This document shows, piece after piece, positions 7,977-15,096 of a stretch of DNA of 22,542 nt. Origin of the DNA: Oscillospiraceae bacterium (GTDB lineage Bacteria; Bacillota; Clostridia; Oscillospirales; Oscillospiraceae); contig JAHHRQ010000028.1 of NCBI GenBank assembly GCA_020025715.1, positions 1 through 22,542 on the forward strand, read 5' to 3'. The position numbers and the translations under genes were made by a program. The notes below the pieces were generated by a model. It ran no database searches and was not told the origin of the DNA. It saw only the letters and a program-made list of their open reading frames with translations. Every line of letters begins with the position of its first letter. Position 1 is the first letter of the stretch.

Positions 7977-10376
7977 TTATCTCTGCTCGTTAATGTAAAT
8001 GTTTGCCTTGCTCTGAATGAGCTTTGCCACTTCCTCGGCGCTCTTCTGGCCGGAGAAGAAAGCTGCGGCGTTTTCAACTACAATCTGACCGATCTTGGAA
8101 TTCTGGTCAAGAACCTTGGTGGTGTTGTCGATAAGGCTGCGGACTTCTGCTGCCTGCTCCTCGGTAAGGGCATAGAAGTCATACTGGTTGCCGTTTTCGT
8201 CCATCATGCCGCCATGGCTGATTTCAATCTTATTGCCTTCCTCGTCAAGCAGGAAGTTGCCGTCTGCATCGGTTTCATAATCAGGAGTCATAGCATCCTT
8301 GAGCTTTGCATCAAAGGCGTGGACATTGGTGGGCAGACCCCACATAAGATTTTTCTGGTACTTCTCGGTAAGGAGAGTACGGAGGAAATCCCATGCTGCA
8401 TCCTTGTTGGCGCAGTCCTTGGTTATTGCGTAGCCGCAATCTGATGTGAATGCACTTCCGCCGCCGCCTGCGCTGGGGATGCCGATATAACGGGCATCGT
8501 TGCCGAAGGCATAGCTTTCATACTGAAGGGAATCGAAATCAGAGACATAAGTAGGCATAAGCATTACAAGCCCCTGCTTTATAAGCTCGGTGTCGCTGCC
8601 CTGAGGTTCGGTGTTAATGGTCTCAGGGAACATCTTTGCAAAGTTCAGAAGCTCAATGAACTCGGGGCTGTCAAAATGGCACTCGCCGGTAGTCCAGTCA
8701 GCATACATGTTGATGTCCATAGAAATGGTCATCTGGAGAATGGAGGCTCTGTCAGCATAGGGGCCGAAAGGCATGCAGCCTTCGGGCATCTTGGAAAGAG
8801 CATCGTTGAATTCGTCGTAGGTCCACTTGTCGTAGCCGCCTACAACCTTGTTAGAGCCGAGAGCGGTCACAACGGAGAAGCTGGGGATAACCTGGCAGAG
8901 CTTGCCGTCAACTTCCATGGCTTTAAAGAAGCTCTGCTGGAAGTCTTCGCGCTTTAATTCCGCGTCTGCATCAATGTAGGGGTAAATATCCTCGATAAGT
9001 CCCTTTGCTGCAAGCTGGTTATAGGGCATACCGTTCATGGAGAGAATATCAGGCAGCTCACCGGACATAATTTCGGTGGTAAGCTTTGTCTCGCCTGCGC
9101 TCCAGTCATCCTCGGTGTTAAACTCGGAGTAGTCCTTAATTACAATTCTGTACTTGTCGCTGCTGCGGTTATACTTGATTATCTGTTCCTTAATATTCTG
9201 ATCCAGCCACAAAACTGCAAGAGTCAGCTCTTCCTTGTGGGGGACAGAATCATAAGGCTGCTTTGTCATCTTAAGCAGATCATAGTTTCTTGTATGCTCA
9301 ACTCTGTTATAGGTCTGGCTGATACCGGTGAGGTTACCCTCTGCATCAATGGCAAAGTATCTGATGTCGTCGGAGTTTACATCGGCATCCATCCAGTTGA
9401 GAAGTTTTACAGGCTCCTCGCCTATATTGAAGCCGTAAAGGTAAAGGCCGTTGGTGTAGGCAAAGTCATAATCTCCGCCGCCGGGACGAACATCATAGGC
9501 TCTGTCAGGTATTTCTATATCCTCGCCCAGCTTTTTGTTTGCGCTGTCAACGAGAGCGAGAGCGGGGCCGTTATCGCCGAAGTATGAGATGTAAACTTCA
9601 CCGTTGCCCTTGTCTATAATACGGTCAACATAGTTGCCGTTAAGGTCTATGGTGTAGGCAGTGGTTCCGTCGGGAGCAACAGCAATAAGACCTGTGGCAA
9701 TAGCCATGATCACATTGCCGTCCTGGTCAATGCCCACGGTGTCAATGCCCATGTAGCTGTTTTCATCTAATGTCATTTTTGCACTGCTGAGCTCTGCGCC
9801 GTCTTTATCCAGAACACGGATGCACATTGCATTTTCGTACTTCTGGTAGTCCCAGTAATTGTCATCATTAACGGTTATGTTTTCGGGACCTTCATACCAT
9901 GAGCTGTAAATACTTTCAACATCTATTATGGTGCCGTCGGATTTGGGAACAAGGCTCACTATGGTAGCGCCGGAAGAAAAGTCCTTTCTTCCCTCTGCAT
10001 CCTCTTCAGGAACGGCAGTATAGCCTGAAAGCTCGGTAAGAGTACCGTCAGGAGACATGAGGCAGAGCACTTCCTTATATACATCGTACTGTCCCTCATA
10101 TTCTACTTTTGCACCATCGGGAACTTCAGTTCCTACCTTGCGGTTTACAGCGCAGTAAACACCGTCCTGAGAAACATTCAGAATTCTGATATATTCATTC
10201 TCATTCACATCAATAGGTGTAAACTCTGCTTTATAAACAAAGTCGGGATGCACCGCTTCTTCGTCTTTGCCGGATGTACCGGGCTTATCCTCTGCCTTAC
10301 CGCCGCATGCTGCAAGGCTTAACACCATGCAGAGGGCCATTACAAGGCATAAAATATTCTTAGATATTTTTTTCAT
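7977..10376 (-). CDS. Solute-binding lipoprotein with N-terminal propeller-like region (paralogue 1)
   Basis: The 799-residue lipoprotein has a lipobox LSLAAC with Cys24, an N-terminal strand-rich region (to about 375, with SPDGTL, GVYCAVNRK and GGGDYDF) and a C-terminal solute-binding domain from about 378 (PHKEELTL). It shares many blocks with its downstream neighbour: HPDF-x-Y near the start, NRSSDKYRI, QLAAKG, MPEGC, TGEC, and FFSGQKSAEE near the end. The two are therefore a tandem duplication, now well diverged. I chose ATG at 10376 because AGGAGG lies 6-7 bp upstream and the signal peptide begins there; a longer frame reaches 10439 but would start upstream of the predicted mRNA start. 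It is the first gene of the block and is divergent from the response regulator gene. The ligand is unknown; an oligosaccharide is likely from the permease class. Confidence 0.9.
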   Translation of the reverse strand: MKKISKNILCLVMALCMVLSLAACGGKAEDKPGTSGKDEEAVHPDFVYKAEFTPIDVNENEYIRILNVSQDGVYCAVNRKVGTEVPDGAKVEYEGQYDVYKEVLCLMSPDGTLTELSGYTAVPEEDAEGRKDFSSGATIVSLVPKSDGTIIDVESIYSSWYEGPENITVNDDNYWDYQKYENAMCIRVLDKDGAELSSAKMTLDENSYMGIDTVGIDQDGNVIMAIATGLIAVAPDGTTAYTIDLNGNYVDRIIDKGNGEVYISYFGDNGPALALVDSANKKLGEDIEIPDRAYDVRPGGGDYDFAYTNGLYLYGFNIGEEPVKLLNWMDADVNSDDIRYFAIDAEGNLTGISQTYNRVEHTRNYDLLKMTKQPYDSVPHKEELTLAVLWLDQNIKEQIIKYNRSSDKYRIVIKDYSEFNTEDDWSAGETKLTTEIMSGELPDILSMNGMPYNQLAAKGLIEDIYPYIDADAELKREDFQQSFFKAMEVDGKLCQVIPSFSVVTALGSNKVVGGYDKWTYDEFNDALSKMPEGCMPFGPYADRASILQMTISMDINMYADWTTGECHFDSPEFIELLNFAKMFPETINTEPQGSDTELIKQGLVMLMPTYVSDFDSLQYESYAFGNDARYIGIPSAGGGGSAFTSDCGYAITKDCANKDAAWDFLRTLLTEKYQKNLMWGLPTNVHAFDAKLKDAMTPDYETDADGNFLLDEEGNKIEISHGGMMDENGNQYDFYALTEEQAAEVRSLIDNTTKVLDQNSKIGQIVVENAAAFFSGQKSAEEVAKLIQSKANIYINEQR

Positions 10377-10415
10377 TAAGTCCTCCTGAATATAATTTCT
10401 CATTAGAGTGTCTGT

Positions 10416-10444
10416 ATTGTACCACATAATTTTTCCCATGTGTC
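10416..10444 (-). promoter_or_regulatory. Promoter of the lipoprotein operon, weak -35
   Basis: On the minus strand a good -10 box TACAAT (10416-10421) has only GACACA at the -35 position (10439-10444, 17-bp spacing). The first TTAAGA half-site (10443-10448) overlaps this poor -35 box, the arrangement expected where an OmpR/PhoB-type activator substitutes for a -35 contact. Transcription would start near 10409, giving a leader of about 33 nt. Confidence 0.5.
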
Positions 10445-10499
10445 TTAAATTTTCTTAAGAATTGATAAATATATAGCCGTATTTCTTAATATTTCTTAA
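10443..10499. promoter_or_regulatory. Four TTAAGA half-sites in two 10-bp-spaced pairs (putative response-regulator operator)
   Basis: The hexamer TCTTAA (TTAAGA on the minus strand) occurs exactly at 10443, 10453, 10484 and 10494. Members of each pair are 10 bp apart and the pairs are 31 bp apart, so all face the same side of the helix. One pair touches the lipoprotein promoter; the other ends 16 bp upstream of the response regulator's -35 box. This is the classic layout for a winged-helix regulator acting on both divergent genes. Confidence 0.6.
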
Positions 10500-10515
10500 T
10501 TTTGAAGGAAATAAA

Positions 10516-10543
10516 TTGTTTAACTGAAAATTTGTGTTAAAAT
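10516..10543 (+). promoter_or_regulatory. Promoter of the two-component system operon
   Basis: TTGTTT (10516-10521) and TAAAAT (10538-10543) are separated by 16 bp, upstream of the response regulator start at 10565. The operator repeats lie just upstream, so autoregulation is plausible. Confidence 0.5.
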
Positions 10544-10564
10544 GAACATCACGGAGGTGGTCTG

Positions 10565-11254
10565 ATGGCAGCACTTGCACACGTTCTTATAGTGGACGAT
10601 GACCCTGATATTAGACAGGTTCTTTCTCTTCTTTTAAAACCCTCATATAATCTCTCCGAGGCCGCAGACGGTTATACGGCAGTAGATTTTATAAGGAAAA
10701 ATCCCGGTGTGGATTTAATAATCTTAGATGTTATGATGCCCGGCATGTCCGGCATTGAGGCCTGCGCCGAAATAAGAAAATATTCAAAAGCTCCCGTTCT
10801 CTTCCTTACCGCCAAAACAGCGGAGGAGGACAGATTGTCCGCCTATTCAAGCGGCGGAGATGATTTTCTTCCCAAGCCGTTCTCTCAGGTGGAGCTGCTT
10901 GCAAAGGTAAGTTCCCTGCTGCGCCGCTACACGGAATACAGAGGAAAGCCGGAAGAAGTTGTGGAGCTTGGCAGTCTGCGGGTTGATTTCGGCAGTCACA
11001 CCGTCACCCATAACGGAGCTGTACTTGACCTTACCGATAAGGAACACGCAATTCTTGAGTATATGCTTAAAAACCGCGGTGTAACCCTGAATGCAAAGCA
11101 GATTTATGAAGCAGTCTGGGAGGAAGTATATCTTCCCGGCTCCGGCAGTACAGTCATGGTGCATATTCTGAACCTTCGCCGCAAAATTGAGGATGACCCC
11201 TCAAATCCGAAAATACTTCGTACAGTCTGGGGAAAGGGATACCAAATTGACTAA
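10565..11254 (+). CDS. OmpR/PhoB-family response regulator
   Basis: The 229-residue product has an N-terminal receiver domain with the acidic pair D11-D12, phospho-acceptor D55 (ILDVMMPG), T82 and K104 (LPKPF). A C-terminal winged-helix DNA-binding domain follows (about 130-229, with LTDKEHAILEYMLKNRG and the typical ending RTVWGKGYQID). The ATG has a strong ribosome binding site (GGAGGT). It is co-transcribed with the kinase gene that overlaps its end and is divergent from the lipoprotein/permease genes. It most likely binds the TTAAGA repeats next to it and controls the transport operons; that link is inferred from position and repeat spacing. The family and fold are certain. Confidence 0.95.
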   Translation: MAALAHVLIVDDDPDIRQVLSLLLKPSYNLSEAADGYTAVDFIRKNPGVDLIILDVMMPGMSGIEACAEIRKYSKAPVLFLTAKTAEEDRLSAYSSGGDDFLPKPFSQVELLAKVSSLLRRYTEYRGKPEEVVELGSLRVDFGSHTVTHNGAVLDLTDKEHAILEYMLKNRGVTLNAKQIYEAVWEEVYLPGSGSTVMVHILNLRRKIEDDPSNPKILRTVWGKGYQID

Positions 11255-12587
11255 GTTTTTAAAGCGCTCCCGTTCTCTGAACGCTACCATGCTCTATACT
11301 GTACTTTTTGCCCTTGCAGTTTCCTTTGCCTTATATTTCGGCGTAGCAAGTATAGGAAAGCTTGCAATCGAGAAAATCTACATGAGCCCCGATAACGTAG
11401 CTTCCAGAAAAGCCGAAATCTACTCCGACCTCAATAGCTACGTTACCCTGAACAACGTCAGCGGGCAGGATTCCGCAGCGCTGGCGGACTTCACCGGAGG
11501 AAATAACTTTATAACTATTCTTATATATAATAAGAACGGTGACCTTATTCTGCGCTCCGCCAGAGGCGAAGCACAATCCTCCTCCAACATGCAGACCTAT
11601 CAGGTTTTACAGTATGCGGTTGAGTTCGGAAAGCTCTATCCCATGCGTTTTGCAGACGGGGTATACAATGTGGCAATCGGTGACTACACCCAGAGCAGGG
11701 AAGAAAATCTCATTACCGCCCTCGGTGTTGCGCTGGCTGTTATCTGCTTTTTCTCGGTAATATTTCTCTATATACACCGCCTCAGCGACAGAATAGTTCT
11801 CCTTTCAAAAGAGGCTGTTGAAATCGGTGAAGGCGACCTTGAGCGGCCCATAAGCATTGTGGGCAACGATGAACTAACCATGCTTTCAAAAGAGGTTGAC
11901 AACATGCGCTCTTCAGTTATTGAGCGTATGGGAAACGAGCGCAAGGCGTGGGAGGCCAACAGCGAGCTTATAACCGCCATTTCCCACGATATTCGCACAC
12001 CCATGACATCTCTCATTGGTTATCTGGAGCTTCTCAGCAACAGCGATTTTCAGGATGTTGAGCGCTGTCACCAGTTCTGCGCCTCCGCCTATGGTAAGGC
12101 AGAAGAGCTTAAAGACCTGACAGACGAGCTTTTCAAATACTTCCTTGTTTTCGGCAAGGCTCATGTTGAAATGAACATTGAGGAGCTTGAAGGAAACTTC
12201 CTCATTGAGCAGCTGCTTACAGAAGCGGAATACGATTTAATGGACATGGGCTTCAAGGTAAACCATGTGCCTTTTGAGGCTGAATGTACGGTCAGGGCAG
12301 ACGCAATGTATTTAAAGAGAGTTGTAAACAATCTTGTTTCCAACATTAAAAAATACGCCGACCGGAATTTCAGCGTAGTTTTAATGGCTATTCTGGAAAA
12401 TGACACACTCTCCGTGTGCTTTTCTAACTCTGTGGAAAGAGCCAGAAACAGAGTCGAAAGCACAAAGCTGGGTATAAGAACCTGCCAGAAAATCATGGAG
12501 CATATGGGCGGAAACTTTGTTATAAACAAGGATGAAGATCACTTTGCAGCTGAATTCAGCCTGCCTGTTGTTAAAGAGACAAAATAA
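11247..12587 (+). CDS. Membrane sensor histidine kinase
   Basis: The 446-residue product has a first membrane segment at about 12-33, an extracellular sensing region of about 120 residues, a second membrane segment at about 158-180, a HAMP linker (with IGEGDLERPI), a HisKA domain with phospho-acceptor His247 (ISHDIRTPMTSL) and a C-terminal HATPase domain. The N box (NNLVSNIKKYAD) and the G2-like helix (STKLGIRTCQKIMEHMGG) are clear. The usual DxGxG G1 box is replaced by SNSVERA, as in some Firmicutes kinases. I chose the TTG at 11247, which overlaps the regulator's stop by 8 bp and is preceded at 7 bp by GGGGAAAGGGA; a longer frame begins at 11187 but has no such signal. It pairs with the upstream response regulator and probably senses a cue linked to the neighbouring transporters. 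Confidence 0.92.
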   Translation: MTKFLKRSRSLNATMLYTVLFALAVSFALYFGVASIGKLAIEKIYMSPDNVASRKAEIYSDLNSYVTLNNVSGQDSAALADFTGGNNFITILIYNKNGDLILRSARGEAQSSSNMQTYQVLQYAVEFGKLYPMRFADGVYNVAIGDYTQSREENLITALGVALAVICFFSVIFLYIHRLSDRIVLLSKEAVEIGEGDLERPISIVGNDELTMLSKEVDNMRSSVIERMGNERKAWEANSELITAISHDIRTPMTSLIGYLELLSNSDFQDVERCHQFCASAYGKAEELKDLTDELFKYFLVFGKAHVEMNIEELEGNFLIEQLLTEAEYDLMDMGFKVNHVPFEAECTVRADAMYLKRVVNNLVSNIKKYADRNFSVVLMAILENDTLSVCFSNSVERARNRVESTKLGIRTCQKIMEHMGGNFVINKDEDHFAAEFSLPVVKETK

Positions 12588-12601
12588 AAAAAGCATGGTG
12601 A
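12588..12601 (+). repeat. Left arm of a 14-bp perfect inverted repeat
   Basis: The sequence AAAAAGCATGGTGA begins at the kinase stop codon. Its exact reverse complement lies at 13752-13765. If adjacent, the arms would form an A-tract/stem/T-tract hairpin, that is, a bidirectional terminator. Confidence 0.7.
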
Positions 12602-12633
12602 AAATGGCTACGCCTCATAAGGAAGTTTTTTGA

Positions 12634-12680
12634 AAAATACGGTACAGTCCCGTTTTGGGACTGTACCGTTTCTTCTTTTT
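12634..12680 (+). terminator. Strong terminator after the two-component operon, probably bidirectional
   Basis: A perfect 13-bp stem (12639-12651 with 12657-12669) has a 5-nt loop. It is followed on the plus strand by a T-rich run (12669-12680), and on the minus strand by a T run opposite the A residues at 12634-12638. It can serve both the kinase transcript and the convergent gene at 12947-13423. Confidence 0.85.
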
Positions 12681-12692
12681 ATGCGATGAAAC

Positions 12693-12730
12693 GGCAGGGC
12701 CGGAAATTCCGGCACCTGCCAGCCTTTTTT
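12693..12730 (+). terminator. Second plus-strand terminator-like hairpin
   Basis: GGCAGG (12693-12698) pairs with CCTGCC (12715-12720), and GCCGG with CCGGC inside it, with one bulged base. Six T residues follow at 12725-12730. It lies only 24 bp beyond a strong terminator, so it looks redundant here. Confidence 0.65.
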
Positions 12731-12806
12731 ATACGAATTTTGCAAGGTTTTAGGAGAGCATTCCTAACGATTGTACTGTTTTACGACTCTGGGGAGGATA
12801 AACGGT

Positions 12807-12968
12807 ATGCTCGCTAAGCTGATGCAGACGCTTTCTCCCGAAAACCTTTCTCTGCTTTCTTTGTTTCCAACTTCCATATTCGTTACACTTATGACTGTGC
12901 ATTCTGATTTCCTATGTGTCAAGAAAATTGGAATAGGTTTGACCCTTTACTTACCAGCTTCATCATAG
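12807..12968 (+). CDS. Possible small protein of 53 residues, unrecognised
   Basis: An ATG at 12807 follows GGGGAGG (12791-12797) at 9 bp and opens a 53-codon frame (MLAKLMQTLSPENLSLLSLF at its start) ending at 12968. The product is leucine-rich and moderately hydrophobic, and I recognise no family. It overlaps the end of the minus-strand gene by 22 bp, and no clear promoter follows the terminators upstream. It may be a chance frame or a remnant. Confidence 0.22.
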   Translation: MLAKLMQTLSPENLSLLSLFPTSIFVTLMTVHSDFLCVKKIGIGLTLYLPASS

Positions 12969-13423
12969 GGAAAATCCGGGTCTTTGTTGTAGTCTGGGAA
13001 ATGGATAGCTTCGATTTGTTGCAGATAATCACAAATTTCGTTCATTTCTTCATCGCTATAAAGAAAAATAGCATTATCGAGAAAGAATTTATATCGTACC
13101 GAACGATAATTCTGGATTTCCAGAGACGAAACGACCTCTTCGTTTTTATTCATAAAATCCAACTGATACCAAGGCCCCGGAACTGACGCAACTTCTTTCT
13201 TTTTGAATGTGACTTTTTGGATGCTGCTTATAAATTTAGAAATATCATCCTGGTCTGTAATTTCAAACTGATTTCCATTGCTGCTATTTACAACTTTAAT
13301 CGAAGTAATCATCTCAGAATCTATATCTTGCAACACTTTAACTGGAAAAAAGCGCCATAAAAGGCTGCTTGATATAAGCAAAGCGGAAATTATACTAATT
13401 ATAATAATTGATTTTCTTTTCAT
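12947..13423 (-). CDS. Membrane-anchored protein of unknown function
   Basis: The 158-residue product has one N-terminal hydrophobic segment (about 5-27, MKRKSIIIISIISALLIS at its start) and an extracellular part of about 130 residues. That part starts with strand-rich sequence (ITSIKVVNSSNGNQFEITDQ) and ends in an acidic, aromatic tail (FPDYNKDPDFPYDEAGK). It resembles small anchored proteins common in Firmicutes, but I cannot name a family. A ribosome binding site (AGGGG, about 7 bp) and a near-consensus promoter precede it. The gene is visibly richer in A and T and in Lys, Ile and Asn codons than its neighbours. It also sits inside an inverted-repeat-bounded island, so acquisition from elsewhere is possible. 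Confidence 0.75.
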   Translation of the reverse strand: MKRKSIIIISIISALLISSSLLWRFFPVKVLQDIDSEMITSIKVVNSSNGNQFEITDQDDISKFISSIQKVTFKKKEVASVPGPWYQLDFMNKNEEVVSSLEIQNYRSVRYKFFLDNAIFLYSDEEMNEICDYLQQIEAIHFPDYNKDPDFPYDEAGK

Positions 13424-13494
13424 TCAAGTACCCCTATTCTAAAATTCAACTGTTCAGAAAATTCTGATTGTCTTAACACTTTATCTTTTCCATA

Positions 13495-13523
13495 ATTGTA
13501 TCATAACCTGTTGGATTTGTTAA
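13495..13523 (-). promoter_or_regulatory. SigmaA-type promoter of the 158-residue membrane-anchored protein gene
   Basis: On the minus strand, TTAACA (13518-13523) and TACAAT (13495-13500) are separated by 17 bp. The mRNA would start near 13488, giving a leader of about 65 nt. The remaining intergenic sequence up to 13776 holds only the terminator hairpins and the right repeat arm. Confidence 0.6.
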
Positions 13524-13637
13524 TTGTGTTTTTCTCAGAAACTGTGTGCTTTCCGGTTGTGAGATAAGTTTTGGCTCTTCTTAAAAAACTTTTCCGTCAA
13601 TAGGTGGAGCTTTTATCCTGCTCCCCACTGTCGGGTA

Positions 13638-13674
13638 TAAAAAATCAGGGGTGATCCCGAAGGAGCACCCCTGA
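13638..13674 (-). terminator. Rho-independent terminator, minus strand
   Basis: A perfect 9-bp stem (13645-13653 with 13666-13674, TCAGGGGTG and its complement) has a 12-nt loop. On the minus strand it is followed by a T-rich run opposite 13638-13644. It ends transcripts coming from the NifX-like gene. A smaller hairpin (13695-13702 with 13706-13713) lies just before it. Confidence 0.8.
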
Positions 13675-13751
13675 CAGGTGGTTACGTGTAAATCAGTTCG
13701 GCATTGCCGGACTAAAAGTATTTCGTGTTTCCTCATCTGGCTTAACTAAAA

Positions 13752-13765
13752 TCACCATGCTTTTT
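13752..13765 (-). repeat. Right arm of the 14-bp perfect inverted repeat
   Basis: The sequence TCACCATGCTTTTT is the exact reverse complement of 12588-12601. It lies 11 bp beyond the stop codon of the NifX-like gene, just as the left arm lies at the kinase stop codon, so each arm is placed where a terminator arm would be. Confidence 0.7.
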
Positions 13766-13776
13766 AGTTTTAATGC

Positions 13777-14199
13777 TTAGTCGCCGCACCCGCAGCCGCA
13801 GGAACCTTCTTCCTCGCCGCCACCGCAGCCGCCGCCGCAGGAACCGCAGCAGCCGGAGCATCCGCCGGCGGAAGAACCGTCGTCCAGAGGCAGCTGGCCT
13901 GTTACCAGCATGTCGGCAGCAGTATCTGCGTCACCGCAGAAGCCTGCTATGGGAATAACACCACGGCTCAGAAGGATGTTTTTTGCGTCGGCACTCATAT
14001 TTCCGCATATGATTGCCTCAATCTTGTTCTGAACCAGAAGTTCTGCAACCTGATGGGGCTGAGCCATAGGCTCACACTCAAGGAGTTCTTTTTCCCGCTC
14101 GTTTACATATTCTCCGGTGTAGTTATAGCTTGCAAAAACGGTGCAGCTTCCAAAGTTCTCGGCTATTTCGCCATTATTGTATGCAACTGCAACTTTCAT
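13777..14199 (-). CDS. NifX/NifB-like dinitrogenase cofactor-family protein with Cys/Gly-rich tail
   Basis: The 140-residue product has a domain of the dinitrogenase iron-molybdenum cofactor family at about 1-105: it starts MKVAVAYNNGEIAENFGSC and contains VAELLVQNKIEAIICGNMS and a glycine-containing ALLSRG-like turn. These small proteins bind or carry Fe-S or FeMo-type clusters; most genomes with this form have no nitrogenase. From about 112 the chain becomes a tail of about 29 residues with eight cysteines and many glycines (GGCSGCCGSCGGGC and a final CGCGCGD), an obvious candidate for metal or cluster binding. It lies 36 bp downstream of the Mrp-type ATPase gene and shares its promoter, a common pairing. 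The exact partner is unknown. Confidence 0.88.
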   Translation of the reverse strand: MKVAVAYNNGEIAENFGSCTVFASYNYTGEYVNEREKELLECEPMAQPHQVAELLVQNKIEAIICGNMSADAKNILLSRGVIPIAGFCGDADTAADMLVTGQLPLDDGSSAGGCSGCCGSCGGGCGGGEEEGSCGCGCGD

Positions 14200-14235
14200 A
14201 AAATTTCCTTTTCCCCGCTTAATGCGGATTTAAAT

Positions 14236-15066
14236 TTATTTTACCTTTTCGGAAATGTAACTTGCAAGGTCGGCAATATATTCGCCGCTTACCTGCTCTA
14301 CCTTACCTGCATCAACCATGGCAGCAATCTGGGGATCGATAGGAAGTCTTGCATACTTCTCAATGCCGAAGGACTTGGAAACCTGCTCCACCTTGCTCTC
14401 GCCGAAGATTTCGTGGCGCTTGCCGCACTCGGGGCACTCAAAGTAGGACATGTTTTCAACAATTCCCAGAACAGGAACATTCATCATGTTAGCCATATTC
14501 ACGGCCTTTGCAACTATCATGCTGACCAGATCCTGAGGAGAAGTGACGATAACAATACCGTCAACAGGCAGGGACTGGAATACAGTAAGGGGAACATCGC
14601 CGGTTCCGGGAGGCATATCTACAAACATGTAGTCTACGTCGTTCCACAGAACGTCGGTCCAGAACTGGGTAACAGCGCCTGCAATAACAGGGCCGCGCCA
14701 AACAACAGGCTCAGTTTCATTTTCCAGAATAAGGTTAATAGACATAAGCTGTATGCCGGTCTCGGTGGTAACAGGAATAATATATTCCTCAGTACCGGTG
14801 GCGTGCTGGGTCACGCCGAAAGACTTAGGAATGGAAGGACCGGTAATATCTGCATCCAGAACTGCACAGTTATGGCCTCTTCTCTGCATCTCTGAGGCAA
14901 GCATACTGGTCACGAGAGATTTACCGACGCCGCCCTTGCCGCTCACAACAGCAATGACCTTTTTAACGCTGGAACCCTCATGCAGGTTTTTAATAAGACT
15001 CTCCGCTTCGCGCTCGGAGCAGTTATTAACTCCGCAGCTGGAGCAGTCATGTGTACATTCGCTCAT
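14236..15066 (-). CDS. mrp: Mrp/ApbC (Nbp35-type) P-loop Fe-S cluster carrier ATPase
   Basis: The 276-residue product has an N-terminal cysteine cluster (C4, C8, C11, C16) like that of Nbp35, and a deviant Walker A motif SGKGGVGKS (42-50). It also has MPPGTGD, the switch motif of this family, and a C-terminal CxxC (C211 and C214 in ECPECGKRHEIFG). Proteins of this family hold a bridging [4Fe-4S] cluster between two subunits and pass it to target enzymes in the cytosol. It is followed by the NifX-like gene, which has its own cysteine-rich tail, and the two probably act in the same cluster-handling route. A strong promoter and a leader hairpin lie upstream. The start has only a modest ribosome binding site (AAAGGTAGAG, about 10 bp away). 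Confidence 0.93.
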   Translation of the reverse strand: MSECTHDCSSCGVNNCSEREAESLIKNLHEGSSVKKVIAVVSGKGGVGKSLVTSMLASEMQRRGHNCAVLDADITGPSIPKSFGVTQHATGTEEYIIPVTTETGIQLMSINLILENETEPVVWRGPVIAGAVTQFWTDVLWNDVDYMFVDMPPGTGDVPLTVFQSLPVDGIVIVTSPQDLVSMIVAKAVNMANMMNVPVLGIVENMSYFECPECGKRHEIFGESKVEQVSKSFGIEKYARLPIDPQIAAMVDAGKVEQVSGEYIADLASYISEKVK

Positions 15067-15096
15067 TAAACTCTCTACCTTTCAAATCTGTATTTC

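Noticed and set aside
10377..10439. Longer N-terminus for the first lipoprotein
   Set aside because: The extra 21 residues precede the signal peptide, the better ribosome binding site fits the ATG at 10376, and the predicted mRNA start (about 10409) is downstream of 10439.
11187..11246. Longer N-terminus for the histidine kinase starting inside the regulator gene
   Set aside because: It would overlap the regulator by 68 bp without a ribosome binding site; the TTG at 11247 has a good one and places the first membrane segment normally.
12915..12945. A TGTCAAG...GGTTTGACC stretch resembling an insertion sequence end
   Set aside because: No transposase is nearby and the only similar sequence across the AT-rich gene (near 13430) shares just seven bases (GAATAGG).
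13773..13958. Arginine-rich plus-strand frame opposite the NifX-like gene
   Set aside because: It is a composition artefact of the GC-rich cysteine/glycine tail read in antisense.
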